The notes: generated from the letters alone by a model not told the origin. Counted from the first letter of the stretch, positions 25,973 to 35,550 are shown. The stretch is DNA of 64,000 nt from Chitinophaga chungangae (GCF_017742215.1 NZ_JAGHKP010000003.1:492308-556307); one strand, 5' to 3'. Made by a program: numbers and translations.

Positions 25973-26432
25973 CCCCGCTGTAAAGCCATAACAGGATCAA
26001 AAAGTAACCTGTAACGCTTATGCAGGATAAACCTGCCATACTGTAAAGTTTTTTCAGTTGAAGACAATCCGGGATATTTTTACCGGTTTACTACGGTCCT
26101 GCTACGGTATCATTACGGAGGGAACGCTTTTACCCTACCGTAGCACTACGGAGGGAACGCTTTTACCCGGGAATATGCTTGTGGAGAGACCACCTTTGCC
26201 GGCAGCCAGTCACACCCCGTTAATGGTGCTGGCCCAATGAACATTGTAAACCGATAACGGGATTTCCTGACAAGCGGTGTTAACCTAAATCAGGGCAAGA
26301 TCAACCCGTATGCATGCAGTTTCTGGCTGAAAATATCCATTTTCTATGCCAAGCCAGGCGCCCCAATATCCCTAAACTAAAAATTTCCGACCGTTTTCCT
26401 CCTCCCATCCGTCTAAACCCTAAAACACCATT
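25973..26432. other. Non-coding region with short direct repeats
   Basis: 460 bp after the transposase scar without a credible gene. A 22-bp direct repeat (TACGGAGGGAACGCTTTTACCC) lies at 26114-26135 and 26147-26168, and 'CTACGGT' motifs occur near 26090 and 26102. The short open frame across the repeats (26058-26240) has no ribosome binding site or family resemblance. The SDR gene that follows has its ATG at 26433. Confidence 0.5.
26114..26168. repeat. 22-bp direct repeat pair
   Basis: TACGGAGGGAACGCTTTTACCC occurs exactly at 26114-26135 and 26147-26168 with 11 bp between copies. It may be a slippage product or mobile element debris. Confidence 0.75.
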
Positions 26433-27236
26433 ATGAACATCCTGGAAAACAAAGTAGCAGTAGTATTCGCCGCCAGCGGAGACATTGCCGGGGCAATCGC
26501 CGGCGCTTTCGCGCAGCATGGCGCCAAAGTATACCTTTCCGCGCTCGATCCTGAACCTGTTAAGCAACTCGCGGCCCGCATACACGACGCCGGAGGCTGG
26601 GCCAAGGCCGCCAAAGTGAACGCCCTCAACGAAGAGGAGATCGACAAATACCTCGGAAAGATCGTTGCGGAGAACGGCCGGCTCGATATCGTTTTCAATG
26701 GCATCTGGCCCAAACTGTCGGAGAATGGTTCCGGTAAACCCGTTACCGAGATCGCCTACACGGAATTCCTGAACGCGATCGAAGTACCCTGCGGCTCGCA
26801 GTTCCTTACTTCCCGCATAGCGGCAAGATATATGATCAAAACCCAATCGCAGGGAACCGTGCTCACGCTCAGCGCCGGCGTATCCCGCATGAAATTGCCT
26901 TTCAAATCGGGCGTCGCCGCTGCCTGTACTGCTATCGAAGGACTTACCAGGGCCATGGCGGCAGAGCTCGGCCGCTTCGGCATTAAAGTGATCTGCCTGA
27001 ACACCGGCGCTATCGCCGAAACGAAGATCATGCGGGAAACCGCCATAGCCACCGCTGCAAAACTCGGCATCCCGCTACCGGACTTCATCGCCCGCAGCAA
27101 AGAAGCCCTGCTGCTGCAAACCGGCCCTTCCCTCAAACAAATAGGCGAAGTGGCCGCCTTCCTCGTTTCGGAGAATGGCGTTACCTTTAACAGTCATATC
27201 GTAGACGCCGATTGCGGTAGAACGGACGTAATCTGA
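26433..27236 (+). CDS. SDR-fold protein lacking the catalytic Tyr and Lys
   Basis: 267 residues with overall short-chain dehydrogenase/reductase layout: Rossmann start 'NKVAVVFAASGDIAGAIA', 'GRLDIVFNGIWP' at the NNAG position, 'GTVLTLSAGVS', and 'AIEGLTRAMAAELGRFGIKVICLNTGAI'. The cofactor glycine motif TGxxxGIG is changed to AASGDIAG (13-20), and the YxxxK motif reads VAAAC (V161, C165). It therefore should not be a normal oxidoreductase. It may bind a nucleotide or ligand as a sensor, or be a partner of the sigma factor whose ATG overlaps its stop codon (TGATG). Confidence 0.75.
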   Translation: MNILENKVAVVFAASGDIAGAIAGAFAQHGAKVYLSALDPEPVKQLAARIHDAGGWAKAAKVNALNEEEIDKYLGKIVAENGRLDIVFNGIWPKLSENGSGKPVTEIAYTEFLNAIEVPCGSQFLTSRIAARYMIKTQSQGTVLTLSAGVSRMKLPFKSGVAAACTAIEGLTRAMAAELGRFGIKVICLNTGAIAETKIMRETAIATAAKLGIPLPDFIARSKEALLLQTGPSLKQIGEVAAFLVSENGVTFNSHIVDADCGRTDVI

Positions 27237-28060
27237 TGACCATGGAAGAAGATGTATTAAAAAAAGCCATGCAGGGCGATATCAACGCTTTTCAGTCGCT
27301 GTTCGCGGAGTTTCAGCCGCAGCTGAAATCGTACCTCTACCGCTTGCTGGCAGACAGGAACGATGTGGATGATCTCACGCACGATACTTTCATCAAAGCA
27401 TATACGTCAATCGGCACTTTTAAAGCCGATTCGTCGCTAAAAACCTGGGTGTTCCGCATCGGCACCCACCTCGCATACGATCACCTCGGGAAACGCAAAC
27501 GCTGGCAGGCAGACAACCAAGAGCAAACCACTGCGTACATTTCCGCCAGCAGCAAAGCCCGCGAGGCCTTGCTGGACGTGCGGCAAAACTCCGTAGCCGG
27601 GGCTTTCGAGATTCGCGAGCATATCGATTTCTGCTTCACCTGCATGTCCAAATCGCTGCCCGTCGAAAACCAGGTGGCGCTGATCCTGAAAGATATTTAC
27701 GATTTCTCCGTCCGGGAGATTGCCATGATCCTTGGCAAAACGCAGGGCGTGGTGAAACACCTGCTCAACGACGCGCGTAAAGACATGATGCAGATCTTCG
27801 ATAACCGTTGCGCGCTGATCGGCAAAAACGGCGTGTGCCACCAATGCAGCGAGTTGAACGGTTTTTTTAATCCCCGGCTGGATCACCGGCAGGAACTGAT
27901 GAAACTGGAACTGAGCAAAGGTTCCAAAAAATATAACCGCGAAGAATTGTTCGCGCTGCGAACGCTGCTCATAAAAACAATCGACCCGCTGAAGGCTTCC
28001 GGCACAGAGCTGCACGAGCTGGCCATGAAGCTGACGCGCGAAGCGATAGGGGAGAAATGA
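27236..28060 (+). CDS. ECF-type sigma factor with Cys-containing C-terminal extension
   Basis: 274 residues. Region 2: 'LKSYLYRLLADRNDVDDLTHDTFIKAY' and 'SSLKTWVFRIGTHLAYDHL' (about 30-85). Region 4: 'LPVENQVALILKDIYDFSVREIAMILGKTQGVVKHLLNDARKDM' in part (141-185). Beyond the usual end there are about 85 more residues holding C192, C201, C204 ('CALIGKNGVCHQC') and a helical tail. The cysteines could bind zinc or sense redox state. ATG 27236 overlaps the SDR stop; ATG 27242 is an alternative. No anti-sigma gene is adjacent, so the extension or the SDR-like partner may regulate activity (inference). Confidence 0.85.
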   Translation: MTMEEDVLKKAMQGDINAFQSLFAEFQPQLKSYLYRLLADRNDVDDLTHDTFIKAYTSIGTFKADSSLKTWVFRIGTHLAYDHLGKRKRWQADNQEQTTAYISASSKAREALLDVRQNSVAGAFEIREHIDFCFTCMSKSLPVENQVALILKDIYDFSVREIAMILGKTQGVVKHLLNDARKDMMQIFDNRCALIGKNGVCHQCSELNGFFNPRLDHRQELMKLELSKGSKKYNREELFALRTLLIKTIDPLKASGTELHELAMKLTREAIGEK

Positions 28061-28097
28061 GCCGGATTCATTATATTTAATTAAGAATCCTTACCGT

Positions 28098-29204
28098 ATG
28101 CGCCTTAACCTCCCCAATTCGCGCAGCATCATCGAAACCATCCTGGTGCTGTTATTGTTGCTGGCCCTGCTTTTTGCGTTGTACGACGTGTTAAAGGTGT
28201 TCTTCGGCGTTTTCACCTTCGCGCTGATCTTTTCCGTTTCCTTTGCCACGCCGTACGAAAGGCTTGCAAATGCCATGGGGCAAAGACGCAAACTCGCGTC
28301 TACGCTTTACGCCATCGTACTTATCATTATCGTTGCGCTGCCCGTGGTGTACATCGTGAGCGCAATGGGCAGACATATAAAAGACGTGATCCAGGCATAT
28401 GCGGACATCCAGACCAAAGGTCTGCCGCCTTTACCGGAAACGCTCACGGGCCTGCCGTTTGTCGGCTCCGGTATGGAAGACTTCTGGAAACATCTCCAGG
28501 AAAACCCGCAGGAAGCGCTGATGGGCTACGAAACCCAGATACGGCTGGTGTTGCACCGCATCGTGACCGGCAGCGCCGGCGTGCTGGGTACTGCTTTGCA
28601 GTTCGTTCTTGGCATCGTCATCTCCGCGATCCTGCTGGCAGGCGGCGATAAAGTGATGCGCCCCGTCAAAACCACATTGCAGCATTTGCTCGGCCGCCGC
28701 GACGGCCTGTTGCTGCTGGATGCCGCCACGCACGCGATCAAAGGCGTTTCCATCGGTGTGATGGGCACGGCTTTCGTCGCCGCTTTTATTTCATGGATCG
28801 GGTTTGTGTTCGCGGGATTGCATTTTAAAATATTGCTGTGCGCGCTGGTGTTTTTCCTCGTGCTCATACAGGTCGGGCCGCTGCTGGTATGGCTGCCGCT
28901 GGTGATCATACTGGCGGTGGACGGGCATACCGGCACAGCGATCTTTGCCGCGATATACGGTTTGTTCGTGATGCTGATAGACGCAGTGCTCAAGCCCGTC
29001 CTGATCGCGAAAAGCGGCGGCAAGCTGCCTTTTCTCGTGCTGTTCATCGGCGTGGTGGGCGGCCTCGCGGCCTGGGGTTTTACCGGCATGTTCAAAGGCG
29101 CGATCATTCTCGCCCTCTTTTATACCCTGTTCAATTCCTGGCTCGAACGCCGGAGCATGACCATGAAACCCGCTGCGGAACCGGGCGCGGGGGAGTTTAT
29201 ATAA
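28098..29204 (+). CDS. AI-2E family membrane transporter (UPF0118)
   Basis: 368 residues with about eight hydrophobic segments. The pair near the N-terminus (20-60), 'LYAIVLIIIVALPVVYIVSAMG' and the C-terminal cluster 'GWFIG-like' region (here 'LVLFIGVVGGLAAWGFTGMFKGAIILALFYTLFNSW' around 315-350) follow the AI-2E transporter pattern, including the conserved P...G..G...G..G loop. Family members export AI-2 or act as Na+/H+ antiporters. Substrate is not predictable. It is separated by 37 bp from the sigma factor and 10 bp from the next gene. Confidence 0.8.
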   Translation: MRLNLPNSRSIIETILVLLLLLALLFALYDVLKVFFGVFTFALIFSVSFATPYERLANAMGQRRKLASTLYAIVLIIIVALPVVYIVSAMGRHIKDVIQAYADIQTKGLPPLPETLTGLPFVGSGMEDFWKHLQENPQEALMGYETQIRLVLHRIVTGSAGVLGTALQFVLGIVISAILLAGGDKVMRPVKTTLQHLLGRRDGLLLLDAATHAIKGVSIGVMGTAFVAAFISWIGFVFAGLHFKILLCALVFFLVLIQVGPLLVWLPLVIILAVDGHTGTAIFAAIYGLFVMLIDAVLKPVLIAKSGGKLPFLVLFIGVVGGLAAWGFTGMFKGAIILALFYTLFNSWLERRSMTMKPAAEPGAGEFI

Positions 29205-29214
29205 AGTATTTGTT

Positions 29215-32200
29215 TTGAAGAAGGCCCTCAAACGTATATTGATCTTCGTAACGGCCGGCATACTTTTATGTGCCGGTCTGTTCTATTATCTGATCACCTT
29301 CCGCTTCAAGGAAAGCCTAAGGTACGCGGTGAAAATGCAAACAAAAGGCCGGTACGAGTTCAATGCGGGCAGCGCCGAAATATCGCTCGATAAAAGGGCC
29401 ATCAGGCTGAAAACATCTTCCGTGCGCTGTGTAAGCCCGGAAAACGATGCGTCTGCCTATCAGATCATCATCCCCGAACTGTATTTTTCCCTCGCGTCCT
29501 GGAAAAACCTGCTGCTTGACCGAAAAATGATCGTAGACAGCATGGCTTTTATCAACCCGCAGGTAAAAATGAACATCCGGCGGAAATCTTCAACCGGCAC
29601 GCCGCGCGCGGCATTCAAAGGGTCGGACATCCTGCATATCCTGGAAAAGACGCTCACCCATTTCAACGCCCGTACCTTCAGCATGCGCGGCGCGTCTTAC
29701 GATTATATCGTGCAAGACACTACCGTACTGCATGTGAACGATATCAACCTGTACGTTAAAAATTTTACCGGCGTCAATAATGCAGACGATCATCTTTTCG
29801 GGTCAGACAGGGTGGTGCTTTCACTCGGCCGCCAGCGTTGGGTGTTGCCGAAACGCAAGCAGGAATTGAGTTTTAACGCGCTGCGGTTCGACAGCAAAGG
29901 CCAGCGCCTGGAAGTGGACAGCATCGATTACCGGGAACACGATTCCGCAGGCAACCCCGGCCTGCATCTCCGGGCGGAACAGGTGTTTTTTAATTCCCGC
30001 CACCTGCCCGCCGTTTACCAGCACAACCGCCTGCTGATCGATACGCTCAACTGCCTGAACCCGGTGCTGACCGTGCCGCCCGGCAAACACGGCAAGCCCG
30101 GGCAGGATACGCTGCTGGCGGGCAGCCGCATGCCTTTCGGTTTTATGCAGGTAGGATTTATCAACGTCGTGAACGCGGACGTGCACCTGCAAGGCCGGCA
30201 GGCCGCCAGCCGAAACAGCAATCTCCGCATCTACAACCTGCGCGTAGACCCGAAAGTGCCGCGGCCGCTGACGATAGACAGCGTGAGGATGGACCTCCGG
30301 CAAATGGTATTTTATTCGCGGGACAGTCTTTACCAGATGCGCATTGACGAATTTAAAATACAGAAAGACGGCATCCTCTTTTCCGGCGTAACCTACAGCC
30401 CTACGGAAAAAAATCATGCAGACAAAACGGTGTCTGCCACCGCGCCCGCCCTGAAACTGAAAAACGTGGACTTTGAAGCGCTGATGCGCAAACATCTTAA
30501 AGCGGACGAAGCCGAATTGCTCGATCCCGTGATCACGCAGCACCGCCAGGCTATGAAGCCCGGTCGAAAAGCCGCGACAGCCTCGCCGCTGCGCCCGTCC
30601 AAAAACCTCGATATTTTTTACCAGACGCTGCATGGCATCCGGGAAATGGTGAACGTGGAACATTTCCGCTTACGGAACGGTGAGCTTGGCTACAAAGCCG
30701 GCGGCGAAAAAGGAACGGCGCTTTCGGTGAAAAAGATCAACGCGCATATTCTTTTGAATAAACTTTTCCTTAGCGATTCGCTCGTCGATATCAAACATTC
30801 CATTCCCGACCTGCGCGTCGGCAATCTGGAACTGACCGCGCGCGGCATGAAGATCCGGTCGGAAGATTACCGTTTCGATGGCGTGGGGCGCCGCAGCTGG
30901 AGCAAACGAACGGAAATACGACTTCCCAACGGCTCGATGCTGCTGGCGCAGAATGTTTATTGGGAAGTGTTCGATTGGGACGTGTACCAGCAAACGCGGG
31001 ACATCCAGGTGGATTATTTCCGTGCGGGCAGCATATTGGTCGTTGCAAAAACGGACGGAAAAACAAAACATGAAAAACCACGCCGCGAACTGCCCGTCAT
31101 CAGGGTGGGAAAACTGGAAGCGGGAGAGGCGCACGTATGGCAAACAACGCCCGATGGCAGGATGATCGTAAACGGCGGGGACCTGCTGATCGAACAACTG
31201 CGAACGGATCAACATTTTTTTACCTGGAGGTCTGTGCGGTTAAAGATTCACGGGATGCAGATGGTAAAACCCGGTTTTACGTTTGAAACCGGCGCCGGGC
31301 ACATCACCACCAATGGAAGCAGCACCCTGGACAGTGTCGGGTTTGTTTCAACCGACCGGTCAATAAAGTTTTTCTCGCGGCAATGCAGGTTTCAGTTACC
31401 ACTCCATTCCACCGGTTTCAGCAATTTGTATGTGCCCGGGCTGCAGGTAGATGGACCGGTCGTGCAATGGGTGATGAAACGGAAACCCGGCCCCGGTTCT
31501 CCGTTTAAAGGCATTCATCTGCCATTCGACCTGCAGGTCGATAAACTGCGCGTTAACGATGCCCGGGTGGCATTGTCTGCGGCGGGTGAAAAAGATACGC
31601 TGAAACTCGATACGCGCGCGCAGGTCGATATTGGGCAGATCCATGGAAATAAGAATGGTATTGCTTTTCAGCCCGCAAAGATAACGCTGCGGGAAAGCGT
31701 AGTACGCCGTGGGCAAATGATGCTGGGCTTGCCGTTTTTTGTGCTGGATGTGTCGAAGGGGAATGTCGGGGAAGAAATTGAATTTGCTCTGCAACAGCTG
31801 GCCTGGTCCGGCGGGGAATTGCGTTATAAGAAAGACAGCGCCGCCATTGCCGCTGAAAAGCTGCAAGGGTCGCTGGCGCCGCTTACCATCAGGTTTGGAA
31901 AAAATAATTCCTTTGACTGGAAAAAGCTGGTGCCGCTTTTATCGGTGAAAGGAGGAAAAGTTCATTTCAGTAACGGGAAAATGAATGCCGGCGCGGATAA
32001 TTTTGCCTGGACGGATAACCGCTTCCTCTTACAGCATATTTTTATGCGCCCGCAACGCAGCCGCGACGAAACATTCAGCGCCGAAAAATGGCAACAGGAT
32101 TATATCACCGTGGAAGAAGGAGAGCTGGGCATTTCAGGCTTCAACCCTTCACAAACAGGGCCGCTGTATATCCCGAAACTTTCGCTGGAACATCTGAAAA

Positions 32201-32973
32201 TGACAGTATCGAGAGACAAACACATGCCTTTGCAGCACGGGATCGAAAAAGAAATGCCGACGAAGCTGGTATCGAAGATCGGCCTGCCATTCAAAGTGGA
32301 TACCATCTCTATTTCCAACAGCACGATCGTTTACGCGGAACGCCCCGCCAAAACAGACCACTGGAACGAAATGCCGATAACGGACGTGCAGGGTGCCATC
32401 TTCCGCCTGGGCAACCGTTTCAACGGCGGCGATTCACTGCTGGTGATCGCATCCGGCAGGGTTTTCAACGGCAGCATACAACAACTCGTATACCGCGAAT
32501 CCTACGGCGACAGTCTTTCCGGCTTCACCGCCAGCCTCCACATATCGCCCCTGAGCCTGCCCCAACTGGGCCGCCAGGCAATGCCGAAGGGAAATGTAAA
32601 GATCACGAAAGGAAAAATAGACACCGTGCTAAGCCGCTGGGATGGCAACAAATACGCGGCTTACGGCCAAATGCAGTTTTATTATCACGACCTGCGCCTG
32701 CGTATCGGCGATAAACGGCATCCCGGTAAATGGCGGCCGCTTCCCGCGCTGAAAACCGGTTTGGCCAACCTGCTGCTGCCTTCGCGGGTATCGCGCCCGT
32801 CTTTTATTTTCGCGGAGCGAAACCAGGAGAAGTTTATCTTCAATTATTGGATCGTCGTCCAGAAAAACGGCGTGATGTCGTCGCTCGGTTTGCGGCGCAA
32901 CCGCGCTTACCGCAAGAAATATAACAAATACCGGCAGCAATATTCCCTTCCGCCACTGGCCGTTATTCCCTAA
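29215..32973 (+). CDS. Large AsmA-like envelope protein (1252 residues, TTG start)
   Basis: One N-terminal transmembrane helix (about 8-28), then a periplasmic body of over 1200 residues made of repeating beta-strands of the type 'xxLxxSxxDIxxLxVxxxxLxL', with several 'GKLEAGEAHV' like motifs. This is the layout of AsmA/TamB-type proteins that bridge inner and outer membranes and are linked to phospholipid transport. The annotated start is TTG 29215 preceded by AAAGTATTTG; no in-frame ATG gives the helix. It starts 10 bp after the transporter and ends by overlapping the 3' end of the convergent gene by 4 bp. Confidence 0.65.
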   Translation: MKKALKRILIFVTAGILLCAGLFYYLITFRFKESLRYAVKMQTKGRYEFNAGSAEISLDKRAIRLKTSSVRCVSPENDASAYQIIIPELYFSLASWKNLLLDRKMIVDSMAFINPQVKMNIRRKSSTGTPRAAFKGSDILHILEKTLTHFNARTFSMRGASYDYIVQDTTVLHVNDINLYVKNFTGVNNADDHLFGSDRVVLSLGRQRWVLPKRKQELSFNALRFDSKGQRLEVDSIDYREHDSAGNPGLHLRAEQVFFNSRHLPAVYQHNRLLIDTLNCLNPVLTVPPGKHGKPGQDTLLAGSRMPFGFMQVGFINVVNADVHLQGRQAASRNSNLRIYNLRVDPKVPRPLTIDSVRMDLRQMVFYSRDSLYQMRIDEFKIQKDGILFSGVTYSPTEKNHADKTVSATAPALKLKNVDFEALMRKHLKADEAELLDPVITQHRQAMKPGRKAATASPLRPSKNLDIFYQTLHGIREMVNVEHFRLRNGELGYKAGGEKGTALSVKKINAHILLNKLFLSDSLVDIKHSIPDLRVGNLELTARGMKIRSEDYRFDGVGRRSWSKRTEIRLPNGSMLLAQNVYWEVFDWDVYQQTRDIQVDYFRAGSILVVAKTDGKTKHEKPRRELPVIRVGKLEAGEAHVWQTTPDGRMIVNGGDLLIEQLRTDQHFFTWRSVRLKIHGMQMVKPGFTFETGAGHITTNGSSTLDSVGFVSTDRSIKFFSRQCRFQLPLHSTGFSNLYVPGLQVDGPVVQWVMKRKPGPGSPFKGIHLPFDLQVDKLRVNDARVALSAAGEKDTLKLDTRAQVDIGQIHGNKNGIAFQPAKITLRESVVRRGQMMLGLPFFVLDVSKGNVGEEIEFALQQLAWSGGELRYKKDSAAIAAEKLQGSLAPLTIRFGKNNSFDWKKLVPLLSVKGGKVHFSNGKMNAGADNFAWTDNRFLLQHIFMRPQRSRDETFSAEKWQQDYITVEEGELGISGFNPSQTGPLYIPKLSLEHLKMTVSRDKHMPLQHGIEKEMPTKLVSKIGLPFKVDTISISNSTIVYAERPAKTDHWNEMPITDVQGAIFRLGNRFNGGDSLLVIASGRVFNGSIQQLVYRESYGDSLSGFTASLHISPLSLPQLGRQAMPKGNVKITKGKIDTVLSRWDGNKYAAYGQMQFYYHDLRLRIGDKRHPGKWRPLPALKTGLANLLLPSRVSRPSFIFAERNQEKFIFNYWIVVQKNGVMSSLGLRRNRAYRKKYNKYRQQYSLPPLAVIP

Positions 32974-34412
32974 AAGTTATGGATATACGAAACCAGCACG
33001 CCGGCCTGTAAAGTGCGCCCGGGCGTAACGCCGGGATCGCCGAGCAGGAAATTGTCTTCGTTCGGGTGATCGAAGTTGATCGTTTGCGGATAATTATTCG
33101 TGCCCCCGTAAGTCAGCATCAGCCCGGTGCGCAGGTTGTAACGCTTTCGCCGCATGTTGGCGCCGAGCTGCATGTGGTAAAGGTCCCAGTTGGTGATGTA
33201 GATGTTATAACCTTCGGTTAGCGCCCGCCTGTTTTTGCGCGCATAAGAAAAATCCGTGCGCAGTGAAGCGAACAGCGTAAGATCTTCCGCTACGAGATAA
33301 CTCGCCCCGATGCCGCAATTGATCACCGCGCTGCGTTCGTCCTTCAGCTGCAGAAATTCCGCGGACGTGGCATTGCTGCCCGTATCCGGCCGGATAAATG
33401 CCGCAGGCCTGGGTTGCAGCACGCTGTGGGCTTTGATGGCCGCGAAATATTCCGCAGCGACGTACAATTGTCCCTTCCGATGCATATACGTATAACCGGC
33501 GGCGATACTCAGCGGGTTTTTCCAGTGGCTGGGCAGTTTGGCCTGCCGGGAGCTGGCCAGCAGGTTGAGGCCGGCGGCGGGCGTAAGATACAGGTTGCTT
33601 ATCTGCACGTTGGAGATGGCCGTGCCTTTGCCTGCAGTTTTCAGAACAGGTGTGGTGAATACCAGTCCCGCATGATGATTGCGGGCGATTTCCCAGGCCA
33701 TGCCCAGTTTGGCCCGTAAACCCACCTGCCAGTAAGAAGCGGTATAGTCTTCGGAAACGGTAGTGATCGGCGCCAGCAGGGTATCTGGCCCGGCGGGATT
33801 CATCATGGCCCGGGCGATATAATCAACGGTGAACGATTGCCGCTGCACGACGCCTTCCGCCGTAATGCCCAGCGATAATTTTTTTCCGGCCCGCCAGCCT
33901 GCGCCCAGCTGTACGGCCGTTTGGTCTATCCGGTTGGCGGCCTTGTATTGACCGATGAAAGTTTCCGGCCCGGGACTGTACGAATTGTCCAGCACGTCCT
34001 GCACCACGTCTTTCTGCTGCGTAACACCGTAATCGATCACCGGGTTGTGCACGATGGCAAACGCAAGGGTGAAAGGCAGTTTCTTTTTAACAGGCACGGC
34101 GCGGGAAGCCACCATGGGAATAATGCTGGCTCCCTGCGATTTAAGGCGGAGGCCCGTTCCGATACCGTCAGGATAAACGAGGGACTGGTATTGGTAAATG
34201 GTACCGCTGATGGAAGTGGTGCTGGTAGCCGTGTTCACGAGCAATGCGGGATTGTAGAACATCACGCCGCTGTCCCGGTTCTGGGAGATCACCGAGCCAG
34301 GCATAAAGTAACCAGCAGGCCCGTAACTGGACGACCAGTAATTCGCGTCTTGCGCGGAAAGCCTTGCCGGCAGCAGGGTCAGGAGCAATGGTAGTAAGCA
34401 GGATATCCTCAT
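32970..34412 (-). CDS. Outer-membrane transport protein, FadL-like
   Basis: 480 residues from ATG at 34412, which gives a clean signal peptide (MRISCLLPLLLTLLPARLSAQ). 'YGPAGYFMPGSVISQNRDSGVMFYNPALL' (about 29-57) resembles the N-terminal hatch of FadL/OmpP1 barrels, where an 'NPA' motif follows the first strand. The rest alternates aromatic beta-strands and loops and ends 'VLVSYIHNF', a typical barrel terminus. The likely role is diffusion of hydrophobic molecules through the outer membrane. It is convergent with the AsmA-like gene, with which it shares 4 bp. Confidence 0.65.
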   Translation of the reverse strand: MRISCLLPLLLTLLPARLSAQDANYWSSSYGPAGYFMPGSVISQNRDSGVMFYNPALLVNTATSTTSISGTIYQYQSLVYPDGIGTGLRLKSQGASIIPMVASRAVPVKKKLPFTLAFAIVHNPVIDYGVTQQKDVVQDVLDNSYSPGPETFIGQYKAANRIDQTAVQLGAGWRAGKKLSLGITAEGVVQRQSFTVDYIARAMMNPAGPDTLLAPITTVSEDYTASYWQVGLRAKLGMAWEIARNHHAGLVFTTPVLKTAGKGTAISNVQISNLYLTPAAGLNLLASSRQAKLPSHWKNPLSIAAGYTYMHRKGQLYVAAEYFAAIKAHSVLQPRPAAFIRPDTGSNATSAEFLQLKDERSAVINCGIGASYLVAEDLTLFASLRTDFSYARKNRRALTEGYNIYITNWDLYHMQLGANMRRKRYNLRTGLMLTYGGTNNYPQTINFDHPNEDNFLLGDPGVTPGRTLQAGVLVSYIHNF

Positions 34413-34496
34413 AGGCGTTAACAAAAAATTGAACTGCTGTACGCCGGGGCTGGCGACAGTCATTTTCAATCTGACAAAAAATGTGAATAGAGACAG

Positions 34497-34745
34497 TTAG
34501 CACTCCGAATAATCGGAAGTGAAAGTGCCGTTGAGCGCGTATAGCGAATCGATCGCCACGTCCAGGTTTCCGTTCAGCTGCATCCAGTGTTTGTTGTCTT
34601 TTTCAAACACGGAAGTAATGATGCCGTTGGCGCGGGTAACGCCGTTGTCTTCATACAGGATGCTCGCTTCCTGTTTGTTTTGGTAGAGCTCCATTACTTT
34701 ACCGTAGAAGCTGCCGCCGGGTGCGAGGGTTTCTCTGGTGTCCAT
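34497..34745 (-). CDS. Small conserved-looking protein, unknown function
   Basis: 82 residues: 'MDTRETLAPGGSFYGKVMELYQN' onwards. No signal or membrane segment, charged, with beta-strand propensity ('EASILYEDNGVTRANGIITSVFEKDNKHWMQLNG' in the middle). It lies 84 bp before the FadL-like start on the same strand. The composition is that of a folded protein, and the antisense frame has no merit, so it is likely real. Function unknown. Confidence 0.55.
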   Translation of the reverse strand: MDTRETLAPGGSFYGKVMELYQNKQEASILYEDNGVTRANGIITSVFEKDNKHWMQLNGNLDVAIDSLYALNGTFTSDYSEC

Positions 34746-35104
34746 GTCCTTATTTTTTTATAAAGGTAGGCATTTCCTGCGGCATGGATCAGTCTTCCAG
34801 GAGGGCGGCCACGAAGTGTTCGTAGGCTGTTACCGGATGTTACCTGCTGTTTAGTTTTAGGATTGCATAGGTGAAACGAATACGGCAAAAGAAGATAGCT
34901 TATAGCATGGCGGGATTTGCATCCCGATTCGATGGGAAGCGTCATTTTTTTATTAACTTGGCAGCTTTATTGATGAACCATAGACGAATATGAAAATGCA
35001 TGAACCGACGGGCGCAAAAAATGAGCACGGCAGTCCCAGGGAGCAACGGGAACTTAAAGGCAGCAAAGCCATGTTTGTAAAACCTTTCCAGCATTAATTT
35101 TTCC
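34746..35104. other. Intergenic region ahead of yqgE with one possible micro-ORF
   Basis: 359 bp between divergent genes. The only frame of note is ATG 34990 to TAA 35097 (35 residues, starting MKMHEPTGAKNEHG, ending MFVKPFQH), which stops 7 bases before the yqgE ATG. It could be a leader peptide or chance. The minus-strand side has AT-rich stretches near 34940-34965 that may hold the promoter of the small gene. Confidence 0.35.
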
Positions 35105-35545
35105 ATGAAAGCCGGCATCTTCCTCCACAGCACCGTACAGCTCGACAGCGATTTTTTTGCGAAAGCAAGCATCTTTATCGCGGAGCACAACGAAAAAGGC
35201 GCGATGGGTTTTGTGATCAACAGGCCGTTCCCGCGAAAACTGAACGAACTGGCCGAATTCAGCGGGGGCGTAGCTTTCCCGTTGTACGACGGCGGGCCTG
35301 TAGACCGGGAACATCTTTTTTTCCTGCACCGCCGCCCCGACCTGGTCGAAGGCGGAACGCCGGTGACCGGGGATATTCACCTGGGCGGGGATTTCAGCCA
35401 GGCCCTCGTGCATTTGAATAACAAAACCCTCGCGGAAAAAGATATCAGGCTGTTTATCGGGTATTGCGGCTGGGACGCAGGCGAGCTGGAAACGGAAATC
35501 GCGGAAGGCAGCTGGACGGCAACCGCGAACGGTAACCTGTTTTGA
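35105..35545 (+). CDS. yqgE: YqgE/AlgH family protein
   Basis: 146 residues. 'AGIFLHSTVQLDSDFFAKASIFIAEHNEKGAMGFVINRP' (in part, residues 3-41) and 'FPLYDGGPVDREHLFFLHRRPDLVEGG' (57-84) match the UPF0301/YqgE fold; 'FIGYCGWDAGELETEIAEGSW' (117-137) is also typical. The protein ends soon after, about 35 residues shorter than the common family length. Cytoplasmic; AlgH has been tied to alginate regulation in Pseudomonas, but the function in Bacteroidetes is unknown. Confidence 0.88.
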   Translation: MKAGIFLHSTVQLDSDFFAKASIFIAEHNEKGAMGFVINRPFPRKLNELAEFSGGVAFPLYDGGPVDREHLFFLHRRPDLVEGGTPVTGDIHLGGDFSQALVHLNNKTLAEKDIRLFIGYCGWDAGELETEIAEGSWTATANGNLF

Positions 35546-35550
35546 TACGG

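Noticed and set aside
26058..26240. 60-codon frame across the 22-bp direct repeats
   Set aside because: No ribosome binding site, repeated TEGTLLP arises from the DNA repeat, no family match.
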